This document shows positions 34,268-42,960 of a stretch of 48,139 nucleotides of DNA, piece after piece. The stretch covers positions 1 to 48,139 of the forward strand of contig JAAFIL010000027.1 of assembly GCA_013297775.1 (NCBI GenBank), written 5' to 3'. The position numbers and the translations under genes are program-made. Below the pieces are notes generated by a model that was not told where the DNA came from, did no database searches, and worked only from the letters and a program-made list of their open reading frames with translations. This DNA is from Bacteroidota bacterium. Lineage in GTDB: Bacteria > Bacteroidota > Bacteroidia > B-17B0 > Aurantibacillaceae. How positions within the stretch are numbered: position 1 is the stretch's first letter; each line of letters starts with the position of its first letter.

Positions 34268-36445
34268 TTATACAAATTTACTCAAAAAAATTATAGACTT
34301 TATGCTGTGCCATAGCCTGTGCCAGGCGAATTTGAGGTTGCACTATACTCATATCAAAATCAAATGTGCCAACACCATAATCGTATAAAGGTATAATATG
34401 GTTGTGATCGGTTATATCTTGCACTTGGCCTTTTTCACTACCATAGGCATAGCCCTCGCTAGCGGTGGCTAACATAGATTTAGCCTCTGTCCACGGGGGC
34501 GACAGATGGTTTTTTTGATAATCCTTAATAGCGGTATTAGTTAATTTTTTAATGGCTTTGTTGTTTTTTTTAATTTGTCTATGAATGTCTTTTAAATGCT
34601 CTATCTCTTTAGGGGCTGTAAATTTAGCAATATCTTCCATTAAATAGTTTGTAAAAATAACCTCTACCTTGGCATATACCAACTCGTATTTTTTATTTAA
34701 TTGCGTCAGTAAAGCATTCAATAGCGGGTCATCTTCGGGTAAGTTACTATTATCTATATAATCCGATAACTCTACATACTCTTTAATGGCTTTATAAACC
34801 TTTTCTAAAAGATCGGGCGGAAATTTATTGTCCAATTTAATAGCTATAACGCCTTTTAGTTCGTCTCGTTTTGGTTCATCTCCTTTAGTTCTAAAAATAT
34901 TATACGGGATATTGTTGCGGTAGCCACCATCAATTAACATACAATCACTAGTTCAAAAAATTTTCATGCTTCTTAAATCTTGACATCTTTGAAAATACCT
35001 CGGTTTTTTTCTCACAAATTTTTTATTTACAAAATCGTAGTGTGCTTTTATTTTCTTATATTCTTGATTTGCCTCTTCAATTTCTGTTTCCATATTTATT
35101 TTTAGCTTTTGTATTTTATCACAGTCGGAGTTGATGTAACTTCCATCTTTTTCAATTCTTGATTTATAATTATATATATCGTTCAGGTCATATTTGTAGA
35201 TGTCTCCTTCTATTTTATTGTAAACTACTGTAGTAGAATCAAAGGTTAAGGTAAATTTAACGGCATTACTCTCTAAATCAATATACTCGTAAAAATAGTT
35301 TGATCCTTGAGTAGTTCTTTTACGAACTATAACCCCCAAATTAGAAGCGTAAACTGAATAAAAAGCCGCCGTATCCTTAAATACTGTTTTTAGTTTTTGA
35401 TTTTTTAAATCATAAAAATAAAGTTCACTTCCTTTTTTATATTCTATTGGTAAGTAACCATATTCGCTAAAACAGACAAAAATATATCTTTTTTGATAGT
35501 AAGAGGCTTTACTTAAAGTGGTGTCAAACGCAAAATAGCTCATACTATAAAAATCTAATTTGTCGTTATGGGGTATTTCGAATTTATGATTGGTAACTCT
35601 ATCGTAAAAAATTGTTTCGTTTTCTTTAGTTTTTCTGCAAAAATAAATGTTTCCAACAACATCTATTGGGCTTTTACAATCGCAAAGGAGTATATACGTC
35701 GTTGATTTTGTATCAGGGTTCAATTCTACCAACCCCCATTTACCATCACGTTTAACTTCGCAAATAATACGTTCACCTTTGCCTTCCTCTTCTTCTGTTT
35801 TTATAAGTATTGGTATAGTATCAAAGCTATCTGAATAATCAATCTCCTCCCATTTTTTAATCACCTTATCTCTACTTTTGTCTATTTTATGGGCACTTTT
35901 CTGAAACACCATGTATTTCCCATTAGTCTTGGCAACATGAATTGAATAACGTATACTCTCTATTATCTCGTCATACTTAGGTTCTGTAATCGTTAATTTA
36001 CCCAAACCTCCTGGGTAATTTTGGTATCTGCCCCCGTAAGGATTTGTGGCAAACCTTGCCACGATATAAATTAGCCCCCACTTGTTATCTTTTTTATATT
36101 TTAATATAAGATATGGTCCATCAATAATTGGTGTTGTTATAGTATAGTCACGTTCTTTTACCACATACCCCGAATCAGCCCAACCATCTATACCAGAGGA
36201 ATGTACTTTTATATCATCAAAAATAAATTCACTTTTTACCCAATATTTATCCAATACATCATCATACAAACCTTGATTATTTAGATTCAAACAATAAGTA
36301 TAGCCATATTTATTTCCTTTTTTTAAAAAGAAATAGAGGGATGATTCATCTTTGATAATTGTGTCGTACACAGCTTTCTGAACCATACTTCCTGTTTTTT
36401 TATCCGCTATACCGTATTTACCATCTTGATTAATTATAATACCTT
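34263..36445 (-). repeat. About 2.1-kb direct repeat, upstream copy
   Basis: This is the partner of 28673-30855 at offset 5590 bp. It includes the orphan patatin module (34278-34940) and most of the WG gene (34953-36515). Divergence at both edges falls at functional junctions: the WG signal peptide on one side, and the switch between tail types on the other. Such repeats commonly collapse in short-read assemblies; the distinct edges argue that both copies are real. Confidence 0.9.
34278..34940 (-). CDS. Orphan patatin C-terminal module (tail type A)
   Basis: A 220-residue open frame corresponding to residues 547-766 of the full patatin. It begins at MLIDGGYRNNIPYN, so it keeps the catalytic Asp but not the Ser nucleophile. 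It is almost identical to the module at 28673-29350 up to VGTFDFD. It then switches to a different ending (MSIVQPQIRLAQAMAQHKVYNFFE without the last few residues being shared with any full patatin here). The WG gene before it ends 12 bp upstream and the next WG gene starts 10 bp downstream. It may be a recombination donor that could replace the tail of the full patatin, or simply debris of duplication. Confidence 0.85.
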   Translation of the reverse strand: MLIDGGYRNNIPYNIFRTKGDEPKRDELKGVIAIKLDNKFPPDLLEKVYKAIKEYVELSDYIDNSNLPEDDPLLNALLTQLNKKYELVYAKVEVIFTNYLMEDIAKFTAPKEIEHLKDIHRQIKKNNKAIKKLTNTAIKDYQKNHLSPPWTEAKSMLATASEGYAYGSEKGQVQDITDHNHIIPLYDYGVGTFDFDMSIVQPQIRLAQAMAQHKVYNFFE

Positions 36446-36515
36446 GCGCCTTATAAACAAACATGTTTCCGGAAAGTATAATTATTAAAATGGCTATTTT
36501 ACTTACTATTCTCAT
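34953..36515 (-). CDS. WG-repeat exported protein (WG1), paired with the full patatin
   Basis: A 520-residue protein with a signal peptide (MRIVSKIAILIIILSGNMF, cleavage near AQG). It has five WG-type repeats in the front half (QDGKYGIADKK, KKGNKYGYTY, KKDNKWGLIY, TNGKYMVF, KRDGKWGLVE) and a beta-rich back half. Its ATG lies 17 bp inside the 3' end of the patatin gene (AACAATGAG), so the two are translationally coupled and almost certainly work together. The mature sequence is identical to that of WG4 at 29363-30925. The protein is predicted to be periplasmic or surface-exposed, while the patatin has no signal peptide. That fits an exported effector and a periplasmic protector, or a chaperone-like partner. 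Confidence 0.87.
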   Translation of the reverse strand: MRIVSKIAILIIILSGNMFVYKAQGIIINQDGKYGIADKKTGSMVQKAVYDTIIKDESSLYFFLKKGNKYGYTYCLNLNNQGLYDDVLDKYWVKSEFIFDDIKVHSSGIDGWADSGYVVKERDYTITTPIIDGPYLILKYKKDNKWGLIYIVARFATNPYGGRYQNYPGGLGKLTITEPKYDEIIESIRYSIHVAKTNGKYMVFQKSAHKIDKSRDKVIKKWEEIDYSDSFDTIPILIKTEEEEGKGERIICEVKRDGKWGLVELNPDTKSTTYILLCDCKSPIDVVGNIYFCRKTKENETIFYDRVTNHKFEIPHNDKLDFYSMSYFAFDTTLSKASYYQKRYIFVCFSEYGYLPIEYKKGSELYFYDLKNQKLKTVFKDTAAFYSVYASNLGVIVRKRTTQGSNYFYEYIDLESNAVKFTLTFDSTTVVYNKIEGDIYKYDLNDIYNYKSRIEKDGSYINSDCDKIQKLKINMETEIEEANQEYKKIKAHYDFVNKKFVRKKPRYFQRCQDLRSMKIF

Positions 36516-38799
36516 TGTTAAAAAAATTAGTAGTGTCTTCTTCTGCTTTGGCTTGTGCTAAACTCACCATCGGTCTAATAACCTTCATATCAAAATCATA
36601 CACACTCACACCGTAGTCATACAAAGGTAATATTTGATTGTGATCCGTTACCTTTTTTATTTGACCACGCTCTGCCCCATACGAATACCCCTCAAAAGCA
36701 AAAGCAAAAATAGGCTTTGCCACCGCCCAAGGTGGAGTAAGGTACACTTTGCGGTAATAGGCAATGGAGGCTTCCAAAAGACGTTCTACCGCTAGTTTAT
36801 CTTTTTTTAACCCAGCCATTAATTCTTTTTGTTTTGCCCCATTTGTTTCGTTAAACATATTATCTACCTCCTTAGCAATTTCTCCCAAATAAATCGCTTG
36901 TGTTTCGAGTAATGCTTTAGCTTTAGCCGCATCTAAGGCTTGTAATAATTGTTTTAATAGCGGATCGTCTGATTCTAAGTTGGAGGTATCTATACGGTTG
37001 TCCAAAACAATGTATTCGCGTATGGCTTTATTTACTTTATCCATCAACGGCGGCGGAAACGAACCATCTAGCTTAATCGCAAACACTGTATCAATATTTA
37101 AATTTTTTTCGTAGAAAAAATTATAAGGAATGTTGTTGCGATAGCCCCCATCAAAAAACATACCTTTATACACCGCGTTGTAAAAAAATTTATATAAGAC
37201 TGTATCTATGGTATATGCTTTGCCCCCTACATTGATCTCTTTTTTATAAGACGCCTTAAACTCTTTAATTGATAACCCTTTTGGTATTCTTACTAACGTC
37301 GCAATTTGCCTTAGTTTAGGCAAAAAGATACTGATGTCTAAACCATTATTTACATTTATATCGGCTTGCCTTTCTTCCTCTGGGTCTGATTTAACTAATT
37401 CTGCTAAGGCCATTTTTACGAGGTGTTCGTAAAAATAATAATCGGCTAGTTCAAATTCGCCATTAGGTTTTACAAAGGGTACATTGCCTTCGTCGGTAGC
37501 AGAAGTGGCAACCACATTCCCACTATTGTATATAGGTTTTATAGCTGGGGGTATAGACATAGAGCCAGCCACAGCTTCCATCACTTTAAAGTTGGGTGTC
37601 CACTCGTAGCCAAAATAAATAGGGCTATCCGTTGTAAAATTAGACACGCATAAACCAAAATTAATTTTAGTGATTTCGTTGAGTTGTTGGAAGGTAAGGG
37701 ACTGGATTAACTCAACGTATCTGTTGCTATCAGGTAACTTTGTTAATTTTGCCTTCGACCGCTTCCCAATTTCAAATCCTGCTGCACCTTTTTCATCTAA
37801 AGCCTTTTTAAGTGCTTTAACTTTATCTTCAGTTCTTTCGGAGATTGTCTTTCCTGTTTTCTCATCTATTTTTTTACCTCCATACAACTCCAAAAACCCC
37901 CTTTGAAATTGTGTTTCGTTAGTGGAAGCCATAATAAGCATGTCTAAAAAAAACTCGCGCACAGCAAAGCCCGAAAACATACCACGGTCAAATAATACAT
38001 TACCAACCGTATCAAAATCCAATAGTAATGGTGCCTTTAATTTTTTGCGGAAAATTACTTTAAACAACATTAATTGTAGTAATTTACTCCAGCCTAATTT
38101 TTGAATAAATGTGTTATTGTACTTTTTGAAACCATTTAACCAAGGAAGGATATTAGGCAACAACACATTAACATTAAGCTTAAGTAATCGGTCTATTAAA
38201 TTGAGTAAAGGTTTAGAATTTAAAACCACCCCATCTACCAATATTTTAAAGCCCAATGTAAAAATCGAATTACGAACACCTCGTTTTATTAGATTATCGT
38301 TAACCTCGGTTTTATCGGCATCAAAATCAAATTTAAACACCTTATCCCATGCCAACTCTTTATTGCCTGTTACTGTATTTTTTTTATCTTGTCCTATGGC
38401 TAAATTCCCATCTTTATCCACCATACGGTACTTACCAACATCTTTTTCTTGCAAAAAATTTTCAAACTCATATCTAGAAATTTTTTCCATCTCCTCCGAA
38501 TTAAAACCCAAGGCTAAAGCAAAAGTATTTATTGCGCCTGCCGAAGAACCAGCAATACCTTTTAAAACAGGTCGCTTGTTATCGGGATTGGCGTTATCAA
38601 TATAATAATAATCTAATAAGCCAGGTGTTTTTCGCTGACCAATATTGTGTACGCCAATTACGGTTGGGTTGGCTTTTTGTCGTTGTGCCATTTTTTTCTC
38701 TAATGCACGCACCGCACCTAGATAGGCGGCACCCCTGGCACCGCCCCCTTCCATTACTATGTACTCTAGGTCTTCAAATTTTAATTTTTGATTGCTCAT
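36499..38799 (-). CDS. Large patatin-like phospholipase (766 residues)
   Basis: A predicted serine lipid acyl hydrolase with the complete patatin catalytic set. The oxyanion loop is GGGARG (18-23), the nucleophile elbow GSSAG has Ser86, and the dyad Asp550 sits in DGGYRNN. The 460 residues between Ser and Asp are far more than in the usual 300-residue bacterial patatins. They include a Leu/Lys-rich stretch around 195-255 that may be membrane-active, and a charged segment at 305-360. There is no signal peptide. The C-terminal 220 residues are the module repeated downstream without the rest of the gene. The gene overlaps WG1 by 17 bp and follows the barrel-like protein by 24 bp. Likely an effector acting on membranes; an intracellular defence or lipid-remodelling role remains possible. 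Confidence 0.9.
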   Translation of the reverse strand: MSNQKLKFEDLEYIVMEGGGARGAAYLGAVRALEKKMAQRQKANPTVIGVHNIGQRKTPGLLDYYYIDNANPDNKRPVLKGIAGSSAGAINTFALALGFNSEEMEKISRYEFENFLQEKDVGKYRMVDKDGNLAIGQDKKNTVTGNKELAWDKVFKFDFDADKTEVNDNLIKRGVRNSIFTLGFKILVDGVVLNSKPLLNLIDRLLKLNVNVLLPNILPWLNGFKKYNNTFIQKLGWSKLLQLMLFKVIFRKKLKAPLLLDFDTVGNVLFDRGMFSGFAVREFFLDMLIMASTNETQFQRGFLELYGGKKIDEKTGKTISERTEDKVKALKKALDEKGAAGFEIGKRSKAKLTKLPDSNRYVELIQSLTFQQLNEITKINFGLCVSNFTTDSPIYFGYEWTPNFKVMEAVAGSMSIPPAIKPIYNSGNVVATSATDEGNVPFVKPNGEFELADYYFYEHLVKMALAELVKSDPEEERQADINVNNGLDISIFLPKLRQIATLVRIPKGLSIKEFKASYKKEINVGGKAYTIDTVLYKFFYNAVYKGMFFDGGYRNNIPYNFFYEKNLNIDTVFAIKLDGSFPPPLMDKVNKAIREYIVLDNRIDTSNLESDDPLLKQLLQALDAAKAKALLETQAIYLGEIAKEVDNMFNETNGAKQKELMAGLKKDKLAVERLLEASIAYYRKVYLTPPWAVAKPIFAFAFEGYSYGAERGQIKKVTDHNQILPLYDYGVSVYDFDMKVIRPMVSLAQAKAEEDTTNFFNNENSK

Positions 38800-38823
38800 A
38801 TCAATGACTTTAAATAAATTATA

Positions 38824-39549
38824 TTACTTCATCTTGTTACTTCTCCAGATATTGAAACTAAACTCAAAAAACATGTAATTGGGATTATTTAACCTGGTTT
38901 TACTTTGCGTTAGGGAATAATAGCCTCCAACATTTACAGAAAACCATACTATATTCCATCCAATCCTTCCTCTAACGTAAAGATCTTTAAAATCGGTACT
39001 TAACCCAGCCATTCCCTCTAAGGCAAGCGGTGCAGGTATCAAAAAAACCATGCCACCTTTTGCTCCACTTATCCCTATATTCACCATAAATGGTTGAATG
39101 GATTGGGGATCGAAGACTACTGGTTGATTAATACGGTAGCGATTAAATAATTTATACTCCAAACTAAGGTAAGGCAGTGTAAGCTGTTCCCAGTCAGAAC
39201 CCGAAGATATTCCACCAAAAGCAGTATCCCATACGTTTATATAACCTCTTGTTAAGCCTGCTCCCAACTCCACCGAAAAAACGTTGCTAGAATCGCCATC
39301 ATTTATAACAGTACCACCCCATTTAAAACCTACCATTGGCGAAATTTGTTGTTTAACCCTCTCCCAACCAAAACCCATGGTTTGTGCTTTGCTTGCTTGT
39401 TTCTTTTTAACTGTAGAGTCAGAAAAACTTAGCGCAGTTAATGGCATTGAGTTGCTAGCATAGTTGTGTTTATTAAATTCTTGTGCCACTAATAAACAAC
39501 AACTATACGTGTAAAACAAAGCTATCCATGTATTTCTTAGGTTTATCAT
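38824..39549 (-). CDS. Exported outer-membrane barrel-like protein
   Basis: A 241-residue protein with a signal peptide (WIALFYTYSCCLLVAQ, start at 39549). After a Ser/Lys-rich linker it consists of alternating polar and aromatic strands: PMVGFKWGGTVI, FSVELGAGLTRGYINV, LPYLSLEYKLFNRYRI, LYVRGRIGWNIVWFSVNVGGYYSL, and FFEFSFNIW near the C-terminus with a final Lys. This pattern suggests a small outer-membrane beta barrel of about 8-10 strands. It lies 6 bp after the 1006-residue protein and 24 bp before the patatin, so it belongs to the same operon. I recognise no named family. It could be a receptor, an anchor or a porin-like export part for the neighbouring proteins. Confidence 0.75.
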   Translation of the reverse strand: MINLRNTWIALFYTYSCCLLVAQEFNKHNYASNSMPLTALSFSDSTVKKKQASKAQTMGFGWERVKQQISPMVGFKWGGTVINDGDSSNVFSVELGAGLTRGYINVWDTAFGGISSGSDWEQLTLPYLSLEYKLFNRYRINQPVVFDPQSIQPFMVNIGISGAKGGMVFLIPAPLALEGMAGLSTDFKDLYVRGRIGWNIVWFSVNVGGYYSLTQSKTRLNNPNYMFFEFSFNIWRSNKMK

Positions 39550-39555
39550 TTATTT

Positions 39556-42500
39556 TTAAACGGTGGGTGTATCGCAATCATCCGAAATAATTGCTGGTGA
39601 ATATTGTTTAGGAATAGATACATCGGTAGTTTCGGGTGCTGTTTGCGGAAACCCAATTGGCTTAACACCATCGCGGTTGCTACACTCTAAAATAACCAAA
39701 GCAGTTGGCACCGGAAATATACCCAAGTCCACCGAGTTTTTAGCAACAGGTAATTCGTTACCATCTAAATCGTAAGTAAATAAACTCGACTGTTCTTTCG
39801 CCAATTCCTCCAACATCATTTTCATACCTTGAGGCACGGTTTCGTAATTGCCTACTGCATTGTTTACAATAAAATTACAAGCGGCAATTTCTTTTAAATT
39901 ATCTCTAAACACTGGCACACGCACCGTTGCAAACGAGGCTTTTAAAAAGGCTTCAAAATGCGGATCGTCGTCTTCTAAATCTAAAATTTTACCCCACTCG
40001 TTTTTATTAGAATAAAAATACGGATGCAATTCGTAAGTCATGTTTCGCCAATCGAATACACTTTCCAAAAATTTTACCTTTTCCGCATTCGAACTATCTA
40101 AACAACAATCGGGCTTATACTCTACACCCACTTGGTAATTATCGTTTACCCAAAACGGATTGCAGCGGTACATTTTTCGGATGGTTTCTTTTTTTAATTC
40201 CTCCTTAATTAAATCGCGCTTTTTCTCAGGTGGCAAGCCCGGCGCATTGGGGTCAAATTCATTTACCTTAACATCGGCTTCGGCCTTTAGTTTATCGTAA
40301 GCCGCCAACAAATCGTAGTAACATTTTAATTGCCACTCGCCAAATGCTTCGGGTGTAAGTTCGCATTGTATTTTTACGTTCATAATAAAGCCTTTAGGTG
40401 CTTGCGTAATGCTAAAAGGTAAATTATCTGTTTCGTTATTCAATTGAAATGTTCGGGGTGGAATCAAATCGTTAACGCTATTGTAATTGGGGCGAGCACT
40501 ATTACCAATGATATAAATTATGTAAGAGTGCGCATTTGAATCTATTAAATAATTACTTGCAACTACCGCCGATTTACAGCAATAGCCCTTTTTAATAGGG
40601 ATCAGTTTGCCTTCGTGCACCTGCCCCGACATCGCATTAAATACTTCCGAAATAAGTAATTTTTGCTCAGGTGGTGCATCCAACTTTATGCCGTACAAAT
40701 TACCAAGTTGAATGTAGTTGAACCTATCAATCAAATTAGGTGTAAACGAAAAATTAGAACCATTAAGTAGCTGAATACTCCATGTTCTCAAATCAACTGG
40801 TAAATTCAAATTGGGTTTCTCCTTTATGACCCGCGTTAAATAATAACTCGATGGGTGTGCCACATCGAACTCAAAAATTAAACGTTTACCATAATTTTTT
40901 AAAGTGCCTTTTACCAATTTATTTAACCACCTATACACGTACGATTTGGTTTCTTGAGTCGAGTTATCAATTTCGTGAGTTACGGTTTCTTCAAACTCCT
41001 CTAAGGTTTTTACCGAACGCTCGTTACGCACACGGTTACTTACACGATCCATCACCCGTGTAAAAATTTCTTTCGCATACGATTGCGATGAGGTGTTACT
41101 CGTCATTTCTAAACTACTATTGGCATAACCGCCGCTAACAGTGCCTTGAACCGGCCCATAAGCACCCGAAACCGTGGCATTCATATTCCACGAATTTTCT
41201 TCGGCTTGCACTTCATGCGCTTGGTTTTCTACACTAAATTTTTCGGCCGATTGGGTATCCGTTTCTTGTGTTACCTCCGATTCATTAATGATACTTTCAA
41301 ACGTTTCCACGCGCTTAAGCCGGCGTGTTACACGGGTATTTTTTTCACCTTTTTGCGTGTTGTTAATGTGCGCAATTTCGGCCGGAATATACCCCACCGT
41401 TTGTTGCTCAACAATACGCAAATCGGCAACCCGAACTGGGTATTTTAAATAGCACCCTTGCGTATGCACCATAATATTAGTGCCAGTTGGAGTTTCTTCC
41501 ACGTAGCTGGTGTTATAAACCCCCGAAACATTTTTCCACGTTTTACCAACTAAGGCATACGTGTTGCCTTTAAACAACGTTGCCGAGTCGTTATACAAAG
41601 CTTGTAATTTAGCGTTTACCCTTCGCTCTGCCGCTTCAATTGTGGCCGACGGTAAATCTAAGCCTGTTAAAATACGCGAAGCAGTCGTATCGGGCAGCGT
41701 GGCGTAAGCACTTATTTCGGTTAAATTTTGCGCAACCGCCAATTGCACCAGCTTATTTAACTGAAACAATGTTTGATTTTCAGTAGTTAATGCCGCCAAA
41801 TCGTCGGTATTTGAACCTCCAGAACTGCTTCTACCACTTGTATTATTGGGGTTATTCGCTAAGTTATCCAACTCAGTTTGTATAGTACTCAAACGCGTAT
41901 TTATGGCTTGTGCAGCGGCAGTTGTAGAAATACTGGCTTGCCCAAAATAATTCGTAACCGCCAAAAAAGTTCGGTTCAATTTAGAAACTCTATCGTTTGG
42001 CAAAAACTCAAGCGTATCGTTTTCTTTTGCCTCTGCAATAAGGTGGCTAATTTCGGTTAGCGTTTGAATGTTTGTTAACTGAGCCGCTATAACATTTGTT
42101 GGTCCTTGATAAACGTTGTTGCCTTCAAACTCCGTAAATGGAAACGTTAATTTTTCGGGAATAATGATTTGTATTTTATCGGTTGTGGTTCTATTTAACC
42201 TTGCTGCCGATGCCTTAATACTTCGTAACAAAATACCATACACCTCGTTGGTATTGCTTTGTGTTAGCAAACGCACTATAATGTTGTCATACATCACTTC
42301 CAAATGCCCCTGATTAGGATTGGTAAGATTGATAGCTTGCGTTAACGCCGCCTTTGTCTTAAAAAAACTGGGCGAGTCAATAAAGTCTTGCAATACTTTA
42401 TTAACTTCTATCAGCTTTCTATTCCTTGTAAAGACGGTATTCGTACTAATGGTTTCGATGTTGGTTACCAAAAGCGTATCAAGCTCAATTTCAACAATGG

Positions 42501-42576
42501 TTGGATCTGGCTCGTAAGGTTTTGAATTTCGGATACTGGCAAATTTAAAAATTGCCGATTGATTGTTTAGTTGCAT
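39556..42576 (-). CDS. Large unrecognised protein heading the patatin/WG operon
   Basis: A 1006-residue protein without signal peptide or clear transmembrane helices. Visible are a mixed N-terminal part (1-270) ending in a Ser/Gly/Asn linker (NNTSGRSSSGGSNTD), and a helical segment at about 270-330. Next is a highly charged segment at about 400-470 (RVTRRLKRVETFESI, SEVTQETDTQSAEKFSVENQ), then a Gly/Ser segment (ATVSGAYGPVQGTVSGGYA). A conserved-looking block follows (FTRVMDRVSNRVRNERSVKT, EFEETVTHEIDN, YVYRWLNKLVKGTLKNYGKR without its first residues). The C-terminal third has several Cys (CCKSA, PDCCLD). I vaguely recall the charged/Gly/RWxxK block in other large uncharacterised bacterial proteins but cannot name a family. 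As first gene of the unit it may be structural or delivery-related; this is inference. Confidence 0.8.
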   Translation of the reverse strand: MQLNNQSAIFKFASIRNSKPYEPDPTIVEIELDTLLVTNIETISTNTVFTRNRKLIEVNKVLQDFIDSPSFFKTKAALTQAINLTNPNQGHLEVMYDNIIVRLLTQSNTNEVYGILLRSIKASAARLNRTTTDKIQIIIPEKLTFPFTEFEGNNVYQGPTNVIAAQLTNIQTLTEISHLIAEAKENDTLEFLPNDRVSKLNRTFLAVTNYFGQASISTTAAAQAINTRLSTIQTELDNLANNPNNTSGRSSSGGSNTDDLAALTTENQTLFQLNKLVQLAVAQNLTEISAYATLPDTTASRILTGLDLPSATIEAAERRVNAKLQALYNDSATLFKGNTYALVGKTWKNVSGVYNTSYVEETPTGTNIMVHTQGCYLKYPVRVADLRIVEQQTVGYIPAEIAHINNTQKGEKNTRVTRRLKRVETFESIINESEVTQETDTQSAEKFSVENQAHEVQAEENSWNMNATVSGAYGPVQGTVSGGYANSSLEMTSNTSSQSYAKEIFTRVMDRVSNRVRNERSVKTLEEFEETVTHEIDNSTQETKSYVYRWLNKLVKGTLKNYGKRLIFEFDVAHPSSYYLTRVIKEKPNLNLPVDLRTWSIQLLNGSNFSFTPNLIDRFNYIQLGNLYGIKLDAPPEQKLLISEVFNAMSGQVHEGKLIPIKKGYCCKSAVVASNYLIDSNAHSYIIYIIGNSARPNYNSVNDLIPPRTFQLNNETDNLPFSITQAPKGFIMNVKIQCELTPEAFGEWQLKCYYDLLAAYDKLKAEADVKVNEFDPNAPGLPPEKKRDLIKEELKKETIRKMYRCNPFWVNDNYQVGVEYKPDCCLDSSNAEKVKFLESVFDWRNMTYELHPYFYSNKNEWGKILDLEDDDPHFEAFLKASFATVRVPVFRDNLKEIAACNFIVNNAVGNYETVPQGMKMMLEELAKEQSSLFTYDLDGNELPVAKNSVDLGIFPVPTALVILECSNRDGVKPIGFPQTAPETTDVSIPKQYSPAIISDDCDTPTV

Positions 42577-42798
42577 AAATTACTTTTTTGTTGTTAGACA
42601 TTTAGTTAGTTAATATAAAATTAAATAATTAAAAAGAAAAAGTCAAGATAAAAAAAGAATATATTTTATTTTTTAATTTTTTTTGATGAAACGAATTGAC
42701 CTAAGCTATAAATATTCCGTTTTAAAATGATGCCGTAACCCCTATTAAGTCGGTGAATATAAAAGAATCAAGGTACTAAAATTGTTCTTTGATAAATA

Positions 42799-42960
42799 GT
42801 GCTCCACGTTTGGGGTCGGGCTGTCAGCTTTAGTCGCTTGTTTTTTTGTGGCATTGCTGCGGCTGCGGGGTCTTCGTGCCTCAGCCGCCTCGCTCGCACA
42901 ATAGCCTACAAAAAACCTACGCTCGCTATCGCCTCCATCCCTTACGGAAAAGGGTTCAAC
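42799..42960. repeat. GC-rich hairpin-containing intergenic element
   Basis: This stretch is clearly more GC-rich than its surroundings and contains the inverted pair GCGGCTG/CAGCCGC around 42860-42890, plus smaller pairs. Its wording (GTCGGGCTGTCAGC, GCTATCGCCTCCATCCCTTAC) resembles, from memory, a repeat dispersed in many Bacteroidota genomes. Only one copy is in this window. The short frames through it look like chance. Confidence 0.45.

Noticed and set aside
38111-38605. 164-codon plus-strand frame opposite the patatin gene
   Set aside because: It is the complement of well-conserved patatin coding sequence; several similar antisense frames occur over all AT-rich genes here.
28399-42576. 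Anti-phage (CBASS-type) patatin system
   Set aside because: No cyclase, HORMA or TRIP13-like gene is present, and the partner genes carry signal peptides, which fits envelope or export biology better. It is not strictly excluded.
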